Source of the DNA: CBDCYS01 sp965226185
Lineage (GTDB): Bacteria; Acidobacteriota; Terriglobia; Bryobacterales; UBA6623
Direction: 5' to 3'
DNA: 64,000 nt
NCBI GenBank assembly: GCA_965226185.1
Contig: CBDDCT010000006.1
Span: 1,426,001 to 1,490,000 of the forward strand
Both the position numbers and the translations under genes were made by a program. This document shows, piece after piece, positions 47,309-56,301 of the stretch. Each line of letters begins with the position of its first letter. Position 1 is the first letter of the stretch. Below the pieces are notes generated by a model, which saw only the letters and a program-made list of their open reading frames with translations, did not search any database and was not told the DNA's origin.

Positions 47309-48253
47309 CTAGCTCTCGCCAATGGGACGTTTTCCGCCGTCTTGAAGGCCCTGACTCCACAGAACCGCCGCCCACAGCAACCCCACCCCGATGAGCTGAA
47401 CCGGCGTCACTTCCGTACCCAAGAAAATCCAATTCAGGATGGCTGCCGCCGCCGGGAAACACAACTCCGCCAGGGTAGCGAGGGAGGCCGGCGCCCCGCG
47501 GAGTCCCCGATAGTAGACGAACAAACCAAGAAATCCGGGGACCAGCGCGATGAGCAGCAAGCTTTGAAAATCACCCGCCCCGGCAGCCGGGAAAGAGACC
47601 GAAGGACTACCGGCCAGAACCAGTACCGACAGCAGGGGCAGCGCCAGCATGATCCGCAACGACGTCAGCAACAATGGGGAAACGTCGGGCGCAAGATAGC
47701 GCCCAGCCACGGTGCAAGACCCCCAAATCGCCGCCGCGGCAAGCGCCCACAACGACGAAGCGCGAAACGGATCTCCCTGAAGAGTCCACTCGGCTCCGCC
47801 ACCGAGTGAGATCAACAAGGCCGCGCCCACCGCCACCCCAAGCGAAGCCCAAAAGCGGCCTCTCAACGGCTGCGTCTCATGAAGCCAGTGCCTGGCCAGC
47901 AACACCGCGAACAAAGGCTGCAGCTTTTGCAAGAAGACCACGGCCGTCGGGTTCCCCAGCTTGATCGCCTGGGTATAGCAAAGCGTGCCCAGCGCCGAGC
48001 CGCCCCAGCCAATCCACAAGACGGCTATCCACTGCGGAAACCGAAACGCACGCCAGGTGTCGCGCTGCAGCACGGCGGCCGGCAACAATGCCATTGCCAG
48101 AATCAGGTGCTCATAGAAGACGATCGTGGAACTCGCCAGAGTGTCGGTCAGCGGCTGGCGGAGAACGGCGTCAAAACCCCACAAGCTGGCGCCCAAAGCA
48201 ACCCAAACGACCCCTCTCGATTGGGCCCCATCTTGAACCTTGGGCGATTTCAC
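47309..48253 (-). CDS. EamA-family (DMT) membrane transporter
   Basis: The 314-residue protein has about ten transmembrane helices in two EamA repeats: GASLWGFDAVLRQPLTD and ALAAAAIWGSCTVAGRYLAP open each half. Such proteins export or import amino acids, sugars or nucleotide sugars. The substrate is not predictable. It is divergent from npdG (48315), with about 60 bases between them, so their promoters must overlap or abut. Confidence 0.87.
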   Translation of the reverse strand: MKSPKVQDGAQSRGVVWVALGASLWGFDAVLRQPLTDTLASSTIVFYEHLILAMALLPAAVLQRDTWRAFRFPQWIAVLWIGWGGSALGTLCYTQAIKLGNPTAVVFLQKLQPLFAVLLARHWLHETQPLRGRFWASLGVAVGAALLISLGGGAEWTLQGDPFRASSLWALAAAAIWGSCTVAGRYLAPDVSPLLLTSLRIMLALPLLSVLVLAGSPSVSFPAAGAGDFQSLLLIALVPGFLGLFVYYRGLRGAPASLATLAELCFPAAAAILNWIFLGTEVTPVQLIGVGLLWAAVLWSQGLQDGGKRPIGES

Positions 48254-48314
48254 GCGACTCCATTGTAGAATACGTCTTCAAAGCAGCCTGAAGACTTAGC
48301 TACATCGAGGAACC

Positions 48315-48998
48315 ATGCAGAAGATCGCCATCGTTGGGGGAACCGGCCAAGAAGGATTTGGTTTGGCGTTGCGCTGGGCTCAGGCCGGAGAAAGTGTCAT
48401 CATCGGATCGCGAGACCCCGCCCGCGCAAGGGCTTCAGCGAGTGAGCTGAAAAAGATGATTCCCGATGCGGCGGTTGAAGGCCTTGCGAACCCCGACGCC
48501 GTTGCACAAGCCAAGGTCGTGGTTCTCACCGTGCCACTGGCGGCGCAGATCGCGACTCTCCAGTCGATCCGCGACCGGCTTCAACCCGGAACCGTATTGG
48601 TTGATGCCACCGTGCCCCTGGAAAAAGCTCTGGGAGGAAGACTGTCGCGGGTCATCCAGTTGTGGGACGGCTCCGCCGCGGAACAGACAGCCCGCTATGT
48701 CGGTAAGCAAGTGCGGGTAGCGGGCGCTTTCCACTGCCTGAGCTCCGAAGCATTGCGCGACTTGGAAAGCGCCGTTGACTCGGACGTGCTGATTACCGGA
48801 GATAGCCGCGACGCGAGAGCGGCCGTCTCCGCCCTGGTAGCCAAGATTCCAGGCGCTCGCGCCGTCGATCTAGGCCCGCTCGACAATTCCCGTTACGCCG
48901 AGCAACTGGCGGCGCTGCTAATCACCCTAAATCTTCGCCATCGGGTGTCGGCCAGCGGCATCCGTTTCACGGGACTCCCCGACGCCAAGGACAGCTAG
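48315..48998 (+). CDS. npdG: NADPH-dependent F420 reductase
   Basis: The 227-residue protein exchanges hydride between NADP(H) and coenzyme F420. It has a Rossmann start KIAIVGGTGQEGFGLALRWA and IIGSRDPARARASA, then VVLTVPLAAQIATL and VAGAFHCLSS, in the order seen in F420:NADP oxidoreductases. The start follows GAGGAACC. The stop is directly followed by the cofD start (48999), and cofC overlaps cofD, so the three form one operon. Context strongly supports the F420 assignment over other Rossmann reductases. Confidence 0.9.
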   Translation: MQKIAIVGGTGQEGFGLALRWAQAGESVIIGSRDPARARASASELKKMIPDAAVEGLANPDAVAQAKVVVLTVPLAAQIATLQSIRDRLQPGTVLVDATVPLEKALGGRLSRVIQLWDGSAAEQTARYVGKQVRVAGAFHCLSSEALRDLESAVDSDVLITGDSRDARAAVSALVAKIPGARAVDLGPLDNSRYAEQLAALLITLNLRHRVSASGIRFTGLPDAKDS

Positions 48999-49934
48999 AT
49001 GCCCGGTAACGTGGTAGTGCTCGCTGGAGGGGTCGGCGCGGCACGATTCCTCGACGGGTTGGCCGGGGTCATTCCAGCCGGGGATATTACTGTCATCGGA
49101 AACACCGGCGATGACTTGGAAGTCCACGGACTCTGCGTTTCGCCGGACCTCGACACTCTCACCTACACGCTGGCCGGGGTCGTGGACCCTGCTCAGGGCT
49201 GGGGCGTCGCCGGCGATACATTCGAATGCCTGGATCGTCTGGAAAGATTCGGTTGCGAAACCTGGTTCCGGCTCGGTGACCGGGACTTGGCGACGCACAT
49301 CTACAGGACTTCTCTGTTGCGGAGCGGTCTTCCACTCTCGGATGTCACCTTGCGGATCAGCCGCTCGCTTGGCGTACGTTCGCGCATTATACCCATGAGC
49401 GACGATCCAGTCCGAACTTGGCTGGAAACCGCCCAGGGACGTCTCGATTTCCAGACATATTTCGTAAAGCGCCAGGCGCGCGATCAGGTCAATGGAGTAG
49501 AGTTCGTGGGCGCCGAAACGGCCAAGCCGGCTCCCCATGTCGTCGAAGAAATCCGGGCGGCCAAAGCGGTCATCGTCGCGCCGAGCAATCCCATCATCAG
49601 CATAGGGCCGATCTTGGCCGTTCCAGGAATTCGGGAGGCTTTGCGGGAGACAAATGCCGCCGTGGCGGCCGTCAGTCCGATTGTTGCCGGCCGGGCCCTA
49701 AAGGGTCCCACCACCCGCATGATGGAAGGTCTCGGGATGGAAGCTTCCGCACCGGGCGTCGCGGAACTCTATCGTGACTTCGCCGATTTCTTCGTGCTCG
49801 ATCAACAGGACAGGGCTTTGTCGGGCCGTGTGGAAGCCCTCGGTATGAAGCCGGTCATCACCAATACAGTCATGGCGAGCGCACTTATCAAGAAAAAACT
49901 GGCTCAAGCGACGCTGCGGGCAATGGAATCATGA
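48999..49934 (+). CDS. cofD: 2-phospho-L-lactate transferase (F420 biosynthesis)
   Basis: CofD/FbiA joins the activated three-carbon phosphate from CofC/FbiD to the deazaflavin Fo. The 311-residue protein has the family signature VVLAGGVGAARFLDGLAG, VIGNTGDDLEVHGLCVSPDL, VAGDTFECLDRL, WFRLGDRDLATHIYR and IISIGPILAVPGIREAL. It begins right at the npdG stop and overlaps cofC by four bases (ATGA). In bacteria the substrate is thought to be an enolpyruvyl rather than lactyl derivative (family knowledge). Confidence 0.95.
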   Translation: MPGNVVVLAGGVGAARFLDGLAGVIPAGDITVIGNTGDDLEVHGLCVSPDLDTLTYTLAGVVDPAQGWGVAGDTFECLDRLERFGCETWFRLGDRDLATHIYRTSLLRSGLPLSDVTLRISRSLGVRSRIIPMSDDPVRTWLETAQGRLDFQTYFVKRQARDQVNGVEFVGAETAKPAPHVVEEIRAAKAVIVAPSNPIISIGPILAVPGIREALRETNAAVAAVSPIVAGRALKGPTTRMMEGLGMEASAPGVAELYRDFADFFVLDQQDRALSGRVEALGMKPVITNTVMASALIKKKLAQATLRAMES

Positions 49935-50617
49935 TCTGGGGGCTGCTGCCGGTCAAATCGCCATCCGGCGCGCTGCAACGGCTGCAAGCTGTGCTGTCAC
50001 CCCCGGAGCGCGCCCGGCTGGCACGGACGATGTATCGGGAAACGCTCGAAAAAATGATGGCTGTTGAGCGTTTCGACCGCGTCGTAGTTGTCTCAAACGA
50101 CAAATCGGTTCTTGACCACGCCCGGCGCGCCGGGGCTCGTGTACTGGAAGAGTCCGATCAAAGTGGTCACAGCCACTCCGCCGATTGGGCCGCCGCGCGC
50201 TGCCTGGAAATGGGCGCGCGGACGCTTGTATTCGCGCCAATCGACGTGCCTTTAGCAACCTCCGGAGAGTTGGATTCGCTTGCCGGGGCCGGGCGGCAAC
50301 TCGGCGATCCCGGCCTGATCGTCGTCCCTTCCCAGGACGGTTCAGGCACGAACGCCCTGGTGCGCACTCCGCCCGGCGTCGTCACTAGCTGCTTCGGGAC
50401 CGGGAGCTTCGAGGCCCATATCGCCCAGGCGAAGGAGAAAGCCGTGCCTGTCGAAGTCAGGCGCCCGCCCGGTATCGTGTTCGACGTGGACACGCCAGAG
50501 GACCTGCTGACCCTGCGCCTCCGAGCCCGCGGCGGTGAAACCCTGGCCTATCTGCTCGAAATCAACGCCTTCGAGAGAGCGCAACACTACCTGGACCGGC
50601 AACCCGCCAGGCGCTAG
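49931..50617 (+). CDS. cofC: 2-phospho-L-lactate/PEP guanylyltransferase (F420 biosynthesis)
   Basis: CofC/FbiD activates phospholactate or PEP with GTP. The 228-residue protein opens MIWGLLPVKSPSGALQRL and has a nucleotidyltransferase-type SNDKSVLDHARRAGARVLE and FAPIDVPLATSGEL (metal Asp), then GSGTNALVRTPPG and FDVDTPEDL. The length is normal. It overlaps cofD by ATGA. The TAG stop (50615-50617) lies inside the left end of a MITE-like element, so the last codons and stop were set by that insertion. Fo synthase and CofE are not in the window. Confidence 0.93.
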   Translation: MIWGLLPVKSPSGALQRLQAVLSPPERARLARTMYRETLEKMMAVERFDRVVVVSNDKSVLDHARRAGARVLEESDQSGHSHSADWAAARCLEMGARTLVFAPIDVPLATSGELDSLAGAGRQLGDPGLIVVPSQDGSGTNALVRTPPGVVTSCFGTGSFEAHIAQAKEKAVPVEVRRPPGIVFDVDTPEDLLTLRLRARGGETLAYLLEINAFERAQHYLDRQPARR

Positions 50618-50861
50618 TGTAGTACGCCAATCAGAACGTAACTTATGGTGAGTCGCTTCCTTGCCAGACGGCGGAGTGACAGACACCGTGCGGCCTTGAT
50701 GCGGGCGATTTGAGCCGCGTTCACGCGGCTTGGTGTTCCTTAGGCCAGCCGTTTACGGCTGGTGGACGCCACCGCTCAGGGACTTTCAGCCCGTTTCAAC
50801 GGGCTTCCCTCTTTCAATCGGAAATCTTATGGTGCACTATTACTGGCGCAGTACACCAGTG
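50613..50861. repeat. MITE-like element, copy D (inverted, abutting cofC)
   Basis: It starts GCTAGTGTAGTACGCCAATC and ends in a diverged inverted copy (CTGGCGCAGTACACCAGTGG). The internal hairpins are those of copy C in reverse order: GAGCCGCGTTCACGCGGCT, CCAGCCGTTTACGGCTGG and AGCCCGTTTCAACGGGCT. The element therefore sits in the opposite orientation. Confidence 0.85.
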
Positions 50862-50912
50862 GGTCCATAGAAGCCGGTCGGCCCCACTGCGACCGAGTTA
50901 AGCCAGGGCGCG

Positions 50913-51935
50913 TCACTCCTCTGATCTGTCCGCCGCCAGCACCTCCCTGAGGTGATTCTCGAAGAAGTTTAAAACACCGTCTCGGTTGAGATGGTCGCTG
51001 TCGAAGAAAAACCGTTCGTCATTGGCGAGGGAAGAAAAGTCGTGCAGCTCGACGCCGAGACGCTCCAGTATGTGCTTGATGGTCTCGTCGAATTGCCTTT
51101 CGTTCGGAATCATGCGGTACATTCGTTCCGGAATGGGCGGTCTCACAACAATGAGGTGGATGCCGCGTGACTGTACATCGCGGATCATCTCCTCAAACTG
51201 GGCCGGATAGGGACTGTCCGCGAGAGTCGTCTCACCGATTTCCGCCGGATAAAGATAGGCGATCCGTTGCCGGTCGATCTGTTCCACGGGCCGGTAGACT
51301 CTGTCGAAGCGGGCGCCTTCCTGTTCATGCAGATCGGGCGCAAAACGCTCCGGGTTATTGATCTTTGAAAATCCCGTGATGTAATCGCCCGCCGCGGGGC
51401 GTGCCGCCGGGTTACGCAGCAGTTGCACGGCGAGTCTGGGATCCCACGGGGCACGCAGAAATAACTTTGTATCCAGCAGCCGCTCTTCGTTCCATTCCCG
51501 TGAATAGAACGGGAAGGAATCGAGCACATAGACAACCGACTTCGCGCGATGCTCGCCCAGAAAATATTCAAGCAGCAGCCGGTTGACGGTGATGCCGCCC
51601 CCGGCGGTGGCCAGGTTCAAGATCGTGCGCCCGGTCATCTCCTCGAGGCGCGTATTCATGTCCCGGCCGTCAAACACTACCGCGTGTGATGCGCCGAGGA
51701 TCACGTAGTCGTAGTCGATCCGTGGCGCTGTCTTCACCACGTAAAAGCGGTTGCGCAGCGCGTACCGGTCAATCAATTGTTCCGAGGCCGTATAGAGCGC
51801 TGTGTAGAGCGCGACTCCAATCAATAAGAATGGCGCCGCCGAACGGCGGAATTTCCTCGCCTCTGTTCGCGTCAGCGATGGCTTCACGGCCGTTTGTGCC
51901 GTAATGGCGGACTCGGATTGAGCTCTTTCAATCAT
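50913..51935 (-). CDS. SGNH-hydrolase-like membrane protein, partner of the MBOAT acyltransferase
   Basis: The 340-residue protein has one transmembrane segment at about 33-53 (SAAPFLLIGVALYTALYTAS). Its periplasmic domain has a nucleophile-type VILGASHAVVFDGRDMN, the Asn/Gly-containing block ATAGGGITVNRLLLEY, and a C-terminal Asp-His pair in FFFDSDHLNRDG. This resembles DltD- and AlgX-type SGNH proteins that finish acyl transfer to a cell-surface polymer. It follows the MBOAT gene by 14 bases in the same operon. The acceptor, probably an exopolysaccharide, is unknown. Confidence 0.83.
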   Translation of the reverse strand: MIERAQSESAITAQTAVKPSLTRTEARKFRRSAAPFLLIGVALYTALYTASEQLIDRYALRNRFYVVKTAPRIDYDYVILGASHAVVFDGRDMNTRLEEMTGRTILNLATAGGGITVNRLLLEYFLGEHRAKSVVYVLDSFPFYSREWNEERLLDTKLFLRAPWDPRLAVQLLRNPAARPAAGDYITGFSKINNPERFAPDLHEQEGARFDRVYRPVEQIDRQRIAYLYPAEIGETTLADSPYPAQFEEMIRDVQSRGIHLIVVRPPIPERMYRMIPNERQFDETIKHILERLGVELHDFSSLANDERFFFDSDHLNRDGVLNFFENHLREVLAADRSEE

Positions 51936-51949
51936 CTAAACTCGCGGTC

Positions 51950-53410
51950 TCAAAATTGCATGTAAATAAACTCCTGCTGGTTCCATGTCCCCAGCACGAT
52001 GAGACAGGTAAGCAAGGCGTAGTACACCGCCCATCGCACATACACTGGAGAACTCGCCAGGCGGTCCCAGACCGGCCGTCGTTCGTCGATCACTTCCCAA
52101 AGCAACAACACTGCGATCAACCCCAGTGAAAAGAGAATCTCGCCACTCGCGATCCGCACCTGCAACAACCGCGGCAGCTCGGCTGCCGATGCAGCGACTC
52201 GGGAAAGAATGGTGACAGCATCCGTCAGCGACTCCGCCCGGAAAAAGACCCAAGTGACGAGGATCAGATGAAAAGTGACCAAAACACCAAGGAATCCACG
52301 TACCACTGATGGCAGGCTCGCCAGGCCGGTCATACCGGCGATCCGTGCGCGGACTGGGCGCGTCAGCAGCGAGAATACCTGGTAGAGGCCATTGAGGCCG
52401 CCCCAGACGACAAACGTCCAGTTCGCGCCGTGCCACAGCCCGCTGACCAGGAACACCGCCATTACGTTGAGATACCGGCGGAGACGGGAGCGCCGGCTGC
52501 CCCCCATCGGGATATACAAGTAGTCCCGAAACCAGCCGGCGAGCGACAGGTGCCAGCGCTTCGACCAGAACTCCGGCACCGACGCCGACAGATAGGGCCG
52601 ACGGAAGTTCTCGATCAAGTCGATGCCGAGGACCTTCGAGGCGCCGATGGCCATGTCCGAGTAACCGGAAAAATCGCAATACAACTGAAAAGCAAAAAAG
52701 TAGGTGCCGAGAACCAGATCAGCGGGGGATGAGAACGCGGGCTGCGCGTAGGCCGCGTCGACAAACGCGGCGAGCCGGTCGGCGATGACGACCTTCTTGA
52801 ACAAGCCCCACAGCATCCATTGCAGCCCCGCCGTGACTCCCGCCGCACTAAATGCAACCGGCCGCACGAGTTGCGACAGAAAAGGCCCCGCCCGCTCGAT
52901 CGGCCCCGCCAGCAGTTTCGGGAAGAACGAGGCGTAAAGCGCGAAGCGCCCGAAATGGCGTTCTGGCGCCCGGCACCCGGCGTAGACGTCCGCCAGGTAG
53001 CTGAGACAAGAGAACGTGAAGAACGAGAGTCCAACCGCAACGGTCAGCTCCAGCCTGGGAAACAGCGGGAGCGTGCTCCCCGCCCCGGCGCTGGCGAGCA
53101 GTTTGTCCAGGGTGCGAGCCGCGAAGTCGTAATACTTGAAGACCACGAGCGCACCCAGAACAGCAATAACACCCGCTGCCAGAACCGCGCGCCGTCTGGG
53201 GCCATCGCCGGCCGGCCCGAGCAGCCTGCCAGCGAGATAGGCCGCCAGCGTGACTCCAAGCAGCAGAATGAGATAGCTCGGCTGAAAGACCGCGTAAAAG
53301 TACAGGCTCGCCGCCAACAACAGCGCCCAGCGGTACTTATGGGAAACCGCGTAGTAGACGATGGCGAGGACCGCAAAGAACGCAAGAAAGGAAAAAGAAT
53401 TGAACAGCAT
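51950..53410 (-). CDS. MBOAT-family O-acyltransferase (AlgI/DltB-like)
   Basis: The 486-residue polytopic protein has the features of MBOAT acyltransferases: FFPKLLAGPIERAGPFL, FQLYCDFSGYSDMAIGASKV, FWSKRWHLSLAGWFRDYLYI with PMGG, and the catalytic His in LVSGLWHGANWTFVVWGGLN. These pass an acetyl or other acyl group through the membrane to an SGNH partner. The gene is first in the operon with 50913-51935. About 11 helices are visible. It is the kind of system often found with DUF5989 genes, one of which lies at 35.5 kb. Confidence 0.93.
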   Translation of the reverse strand: MLFNSFSFLAFFAVLAIVYYAVSHKYRWALLLAASLYFYAVFQPSYLILLLGVTLAAYLAGRLLGPAGDGPRRRAVLAAGVIAVLGALVVFKYYDFAARTLDKLLASAGAGSTLPLFPRLELTVAVGLSFFTFSCLSYLADVYAGCRAPERHFGRFALYASFFPKLLAGPIERAGPFLSQLVRPVAFSAAGVTAGLQWMLWGLFKKVVIADRLAAFVDAAYAQPAFSSPADLVLGTYFFAFQLYCDFSGYSDMAIGASKVLGIDLIENFRRPYLSASVPEFWSKRWHLSLAGWFRDYLYIPMGGSRRSRLRRYLNVMAVFLVSGLWHGANWTFVVWGGLNGLYQVFSLLTRPVRARIAGMTGLASLPSVVRGFLGVLVTFHLILVTWVFFRAESLTDAVTILSRVAASAAELPRLLQVRIASGEILFSLGLIAVLLLWEVIDERRPVWDRLASSPVYVRWAVYYALLTCLIVLGTWNQQEFIYMQF

Positions 53411-53949
53411 CGATCAGGTGCGCGCTTGGTCCAGCGGGGTTAAAAGAGTCGAGGTCCTGGCCTTTCCCTCGGCCCGGCCGAGCCAGACCGTCACTCCCCA
53501 CTAGCCGGCGCCGTGCCCAGCGGATACTAGTTATCTCACAAACCGTGGTCCTGCGCGTGGATTGGATCGCGGCGCTCCAACCTAAGGTCGAAATCTACAA
53601 ACAAGCGGCCACAAAACGAGGTGAGGCCGTCTAGAGTGGCCCTGACATGGGAATCGGCTTAGGCTGGCAAACAGGGCAAGCTCCAAGAAGCAACCTCGCC
53701 CGAACTCGTAAGGAGGATTGACCGGCTCTCAGAGTCAGTGAGGTGCCGATTCCTGGCCTGCCTGCAACGAATCGAAGAAATCGAGAAAGCTTAGCAGAGA
53801 TGCAGGAACAAGAGCCCCGGCGTCTTGGCGGGCTGCTGCGTCCCAAGGTGTCAGTCACCAGGCGAGGTTTCACCCGCTGCACTGCCGTCTCCCTTGTTCG
53901 GCGACCGGCTTCGGCATCCCTCGAAATCACAGTCCCGCGAGTGGAAGAG
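53411..53949. other. No gene recognised
   Basis: Open frames here are short and without motifs. A stretch at 53700-53800 has an AGGAGG sequence but only a short frame after it. The interval may carry the promoters of the MBOAT operon, which reads leftward from 53410. Confidence 0.5.
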
Positions 53950-54025
53950 TGGTGAGCGCGCGGGGAATCGAACCCCGAACCTAGTGATTAAGAGTCACTT
54001 GCTCTGCCAATTGAGCTACGCGCCC
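53950..54025 (-). tRNA. tRNA-Lys (anticodon CUU)
   Basis: All four arms are visible on the minus strand. The acceptor stem GGGCGCG pairs with CGCGCTC (one G-U), the D arm is GCTCAATTGGCAGAGC, the anticodon stem-loop AGTGA-CTCTTAA-TCACT has CTT in positions 34-36, and the T arm is GGGGTTCGATTCCCC. The discriminator is A and CCA is encoded, giving 76 bases. Confidence 0.96.
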
Positions 54026-54234
54026 GGCAAGATAGGTGCTCGGTTTGGGATGGCCATTGGGGCAGTGAAAGCTGCCCTGAATGACAAGTCATTATACCAT
54101 CTGAATTTCGAAAAAGCGTTCGCAAAACTGGCCGAGACGGCCGGGGCAAAGGGGTACGCGTGGCGTTCATCACCTCGCAACCCGCGATCAGGCGGCAGCG
54201 GCCGTTATAAGAACGCGGACGCTATAATTGCAGC

Positions 54235-54888
54235 TTGACGAAACGGGGAGCCTTCATCAGTTTCGAGGGGATCGACGGTAGCGGTAAGACCACCCAACTG
54301 CAGCTCCTTGAGAACACGCTTTCTCGCCTGGGGCATTCCGTCGTAGTCGCCCAGGAGCCCGGCGGAACCCGGGTTGGCGCCCAGATTCGCAAGCTTCTGC
54401 TGGATGCCGCAAACAGTGATTTGAGGCCGATCCCCGAACTGCTGCTCTACTTCGCCTCCCGTTCGCAGAACATCGCGGAAGTGATCCGGCCCGCTCTCAA
54501 CTCGGGACGGATCGTGCTCTCAGACCGTTTCACCGATGCCACGCTCGCCTACCAGGGCTGTGGCCGCGAACTGGGAGTCGATGCCGTGCGAACGATCGAG
54601 GCTGTTGCTTGTGACGGACTAAAGCCCGATCTTACACTGCTACTGGACATTGCCCCGCAAACCGGCGTTCGCCGGGCACTCCAGCGAAACACGTCGCAGC
54701 CGCTAGATGAAAGCCGTATGGAGCAGGAGGATATCTCCTTTTACGAGCGAGTCCGCGCCGGCTACATCGAGCTGCAAAGAAAAGAGCCAGAAAGAATGAA
54801 ACTGGTCGACGCCAACGGAGACGTCAGCGAGGTTGAGGCCAGGGTCAACCGTATCGTGAGAAATTTCCTGGCAACGCCACGAGAATGA
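54235..54888 (+). CDS. tmk: Thymidylate kinase
   Basis: Tmk phosphorylates dTMP to dTDP. The 217-residue protein has the P-loop FISFEGIDGSGKTTQ, AQEPGGTRVGAQIRKLLLD, the DR motif VLSDRFTDATLAYQG and the LID region LDESRMEQEDISFYERVRAGY. The start is TTG at 54235. holB follows after 86 bases on the same strand, the common tmk-holB pairing. The length is as expected. Confidence 0.95.
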   Translation: MTKRGAFISFEGIDGSGKTTQLQLLENTLSRLGHSVVVAQEPGGTRVGAQIRKLLLDAANSDLRPIPELLLYFASRSQNIAEVIRPALNSGRIVLSDRFTDATLAYQGCGRELGVDAVRTIEAVACDGLKPDLTLLLDIAPQTGVRRALQRNTSQPLDESRMEQEDISFYERVRAGYIELQRKEPERMKLVDANGDVSEVEARVNRIVRNFLATPRE

Positions 54889-54974
54889 CTCGCCTGGCTC
54901 GACGCCGTGAAATCCGCCCGTTTGCGGCAGGGAAGCGGTGCTCCGCGCAAAACTAGATCCGCAAAGGCCCAAAG

Positions 54975-56075
54975 ATGAGCGTGCCCACATTCATCGGAAA
55001 TCAGCGCGTTGCCGCCACCCTGCGGCGCATGGTCGCCGAACGGCGGCTCCCACAGACACTGTTGTTTGCCGGACCTCGCGGCGTCGGCAAAGCAACGTTG
55101 GCCAGGCAGTTGGCCGCCGCCATCAACTGCTCCACGAGCCATTCCGGTGAACCCTGCGGCGAGTGTTCCAATTGCCGCCGCATTCTGGATGCCGACCTGT
55201 CGAGCGAAGTTTTTCAAAAGCTGTTTGAGGAACGCCTGAAGATGCCGGCGGCCAAGCGCCTGGAGAACCCGCTGATCGTGGCGACTCATCCGGACTTCCT
55301 CATCTTCCCGCCGGACGGGCCTCTCCAGATGATCACGATTGAACAGGCCCGCCGGCTAAGAAGAGCAGCGAGATTCGGCCCCTCCGAGGGACTTCGCCGA
55401 GTGTTTCTAGTGGACAACGCCGACCGGGCCAATGAAGAGGCCGCCAACTCTTTGCTGAAAACTCTCGAGGAACCCGCCGATTCGCTCACTATAATCCTGA
55501 CCGCGGCGAACCCCTACGAGCTACTGCCTACCATTCGGTCAAGATCGATTCCTTTTTACTTTGGGACGCTCACGCAATCAGAGATGCAGCAGTTCTTCGA
55601 CACCCGGCCTGAGATCAGCAAACACGAGCGCGAGCGGCTCGCTGGCTGGTCGGACGGCAGCCCCGGAAAAGCGCTGTCGCTCGATGCGGAAGAGTACACG
55701 GAGCGCCGTGGCACTATGCTCGCGATACTGCGGACCGCTCTTGGCACGGGCTCTTTCGCGGAACTGCTCGCGCATACCGAGAATGTGGGGCGCAAGCGCC
55801 AGCAGAAGCTTGGCCTGCTGGTGGATTCCGCCCAGGGTCTGCTGCGGGACCTGGTTCATCTCAAGCTGGGAGCACAGGGCCTGATCAACGAAGATTTGCG
55901 GGAAGAACTGGAACCGATGGCCACAAGAGTGACTTTCGATTGGGTCGAGAAAGCTGCCGCGGAATTAGACGAGCTAGTGCGATTGGAGCGCAGAAACATC
56001 CAGAAACAGGTCGCTCTGGAATCTCTCGCCGTCAGTTTGAGACACGCGGCCGCTCGCTCGGCTCACTCGGCATAG
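54975..56075 (+). CDS. holB: DNA polymerase III subunit delta-prime
   Basis: This clamp-loader subunit has 366 residues. It has an AAA+ fold with LLFAGPRGVGKATLARQLA (a Walker A variant), the zinc-binding Cys cluster CGECSNCRRIL, LVDNADRANEEAANSLLKTL followed by EEP, and the SRC-like sensor TIRSRSIPF, in which the usual Cys is Ser. A C-terminal helical collar domain follows. An insertion of about 25 residues after the Cys cluster (EVFQKLFEERLKMPAAKRLE) is longer than usual. It is paired with tmk. Confidence 0.92.
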   Translation: MSVPTFIGNQRVAATLRRMVAERRLPQTLLFAGPRGVGKATLARQLAAAINCSTSHSGEPCGECSNCRRILDADLSSEVFQKLFEERLKMPAAKRLENPLIVATHPDFLIFPPDGPLQMITIEQARRLRRAARFGPSEGLRRVFLVDNADRANEEAANSLLKTLEEPADSLTIILTAANPYELLPTIRSRSIPFYFGTLTQSEMQQFFDTRPEISKHERERLAGWSDGSPGKALSLDAEEYTERRGTMLAILRTALGTGSFAELLAHTENVGRKRQQKLGLLVDSAQGLLRDLVHLKLGAQGLINEDLREELEPMATRVTFDWVEKAAAELDELVRLERRNIQKQVALESLAVSLRHAAARSAHSA

Positions 56076-56196
56076 TTGCTTGCGAGCTTCAAACCGTTTG
56101 TGCTATCCATAAAGAAAGTCGGCTGGCAAACCAGCTTTCGCGTACTCGGTCCGCGAGCCCTACGTTTCCTATCCGCAACCCGAAGAGCAGTGAAGA

Positions 56197-56220
56197 CCCC
56201 TGACAGGTTCCTGTCGGGGG
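56197..56220 (+). other. Strong hairpin between holB and the hfq homologue
   Basis: CCCCTGACAG-GTTC-CTGTCGGGGG forms a 10-bp stem with one G-U pair. No T-tract follows, so it is not a standard intrinsic terminator. It may be an RNA stability element or part of a leader. Confidence 0.5.
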
Positions 56221-56301
56221 GACACGCGAACTACCTGCTACGGGTTCGCGTGAGCCGTTATCTTATTTGTCTTGTCAAATATGAAAATCGAAAGGCCTCA
56301 T

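Noticed and set aside
53411..53949. Possible small gene after an AGGAGG sequence near 53710
   Set aside because: The frame after it is short, has no motif and no conserved composition.
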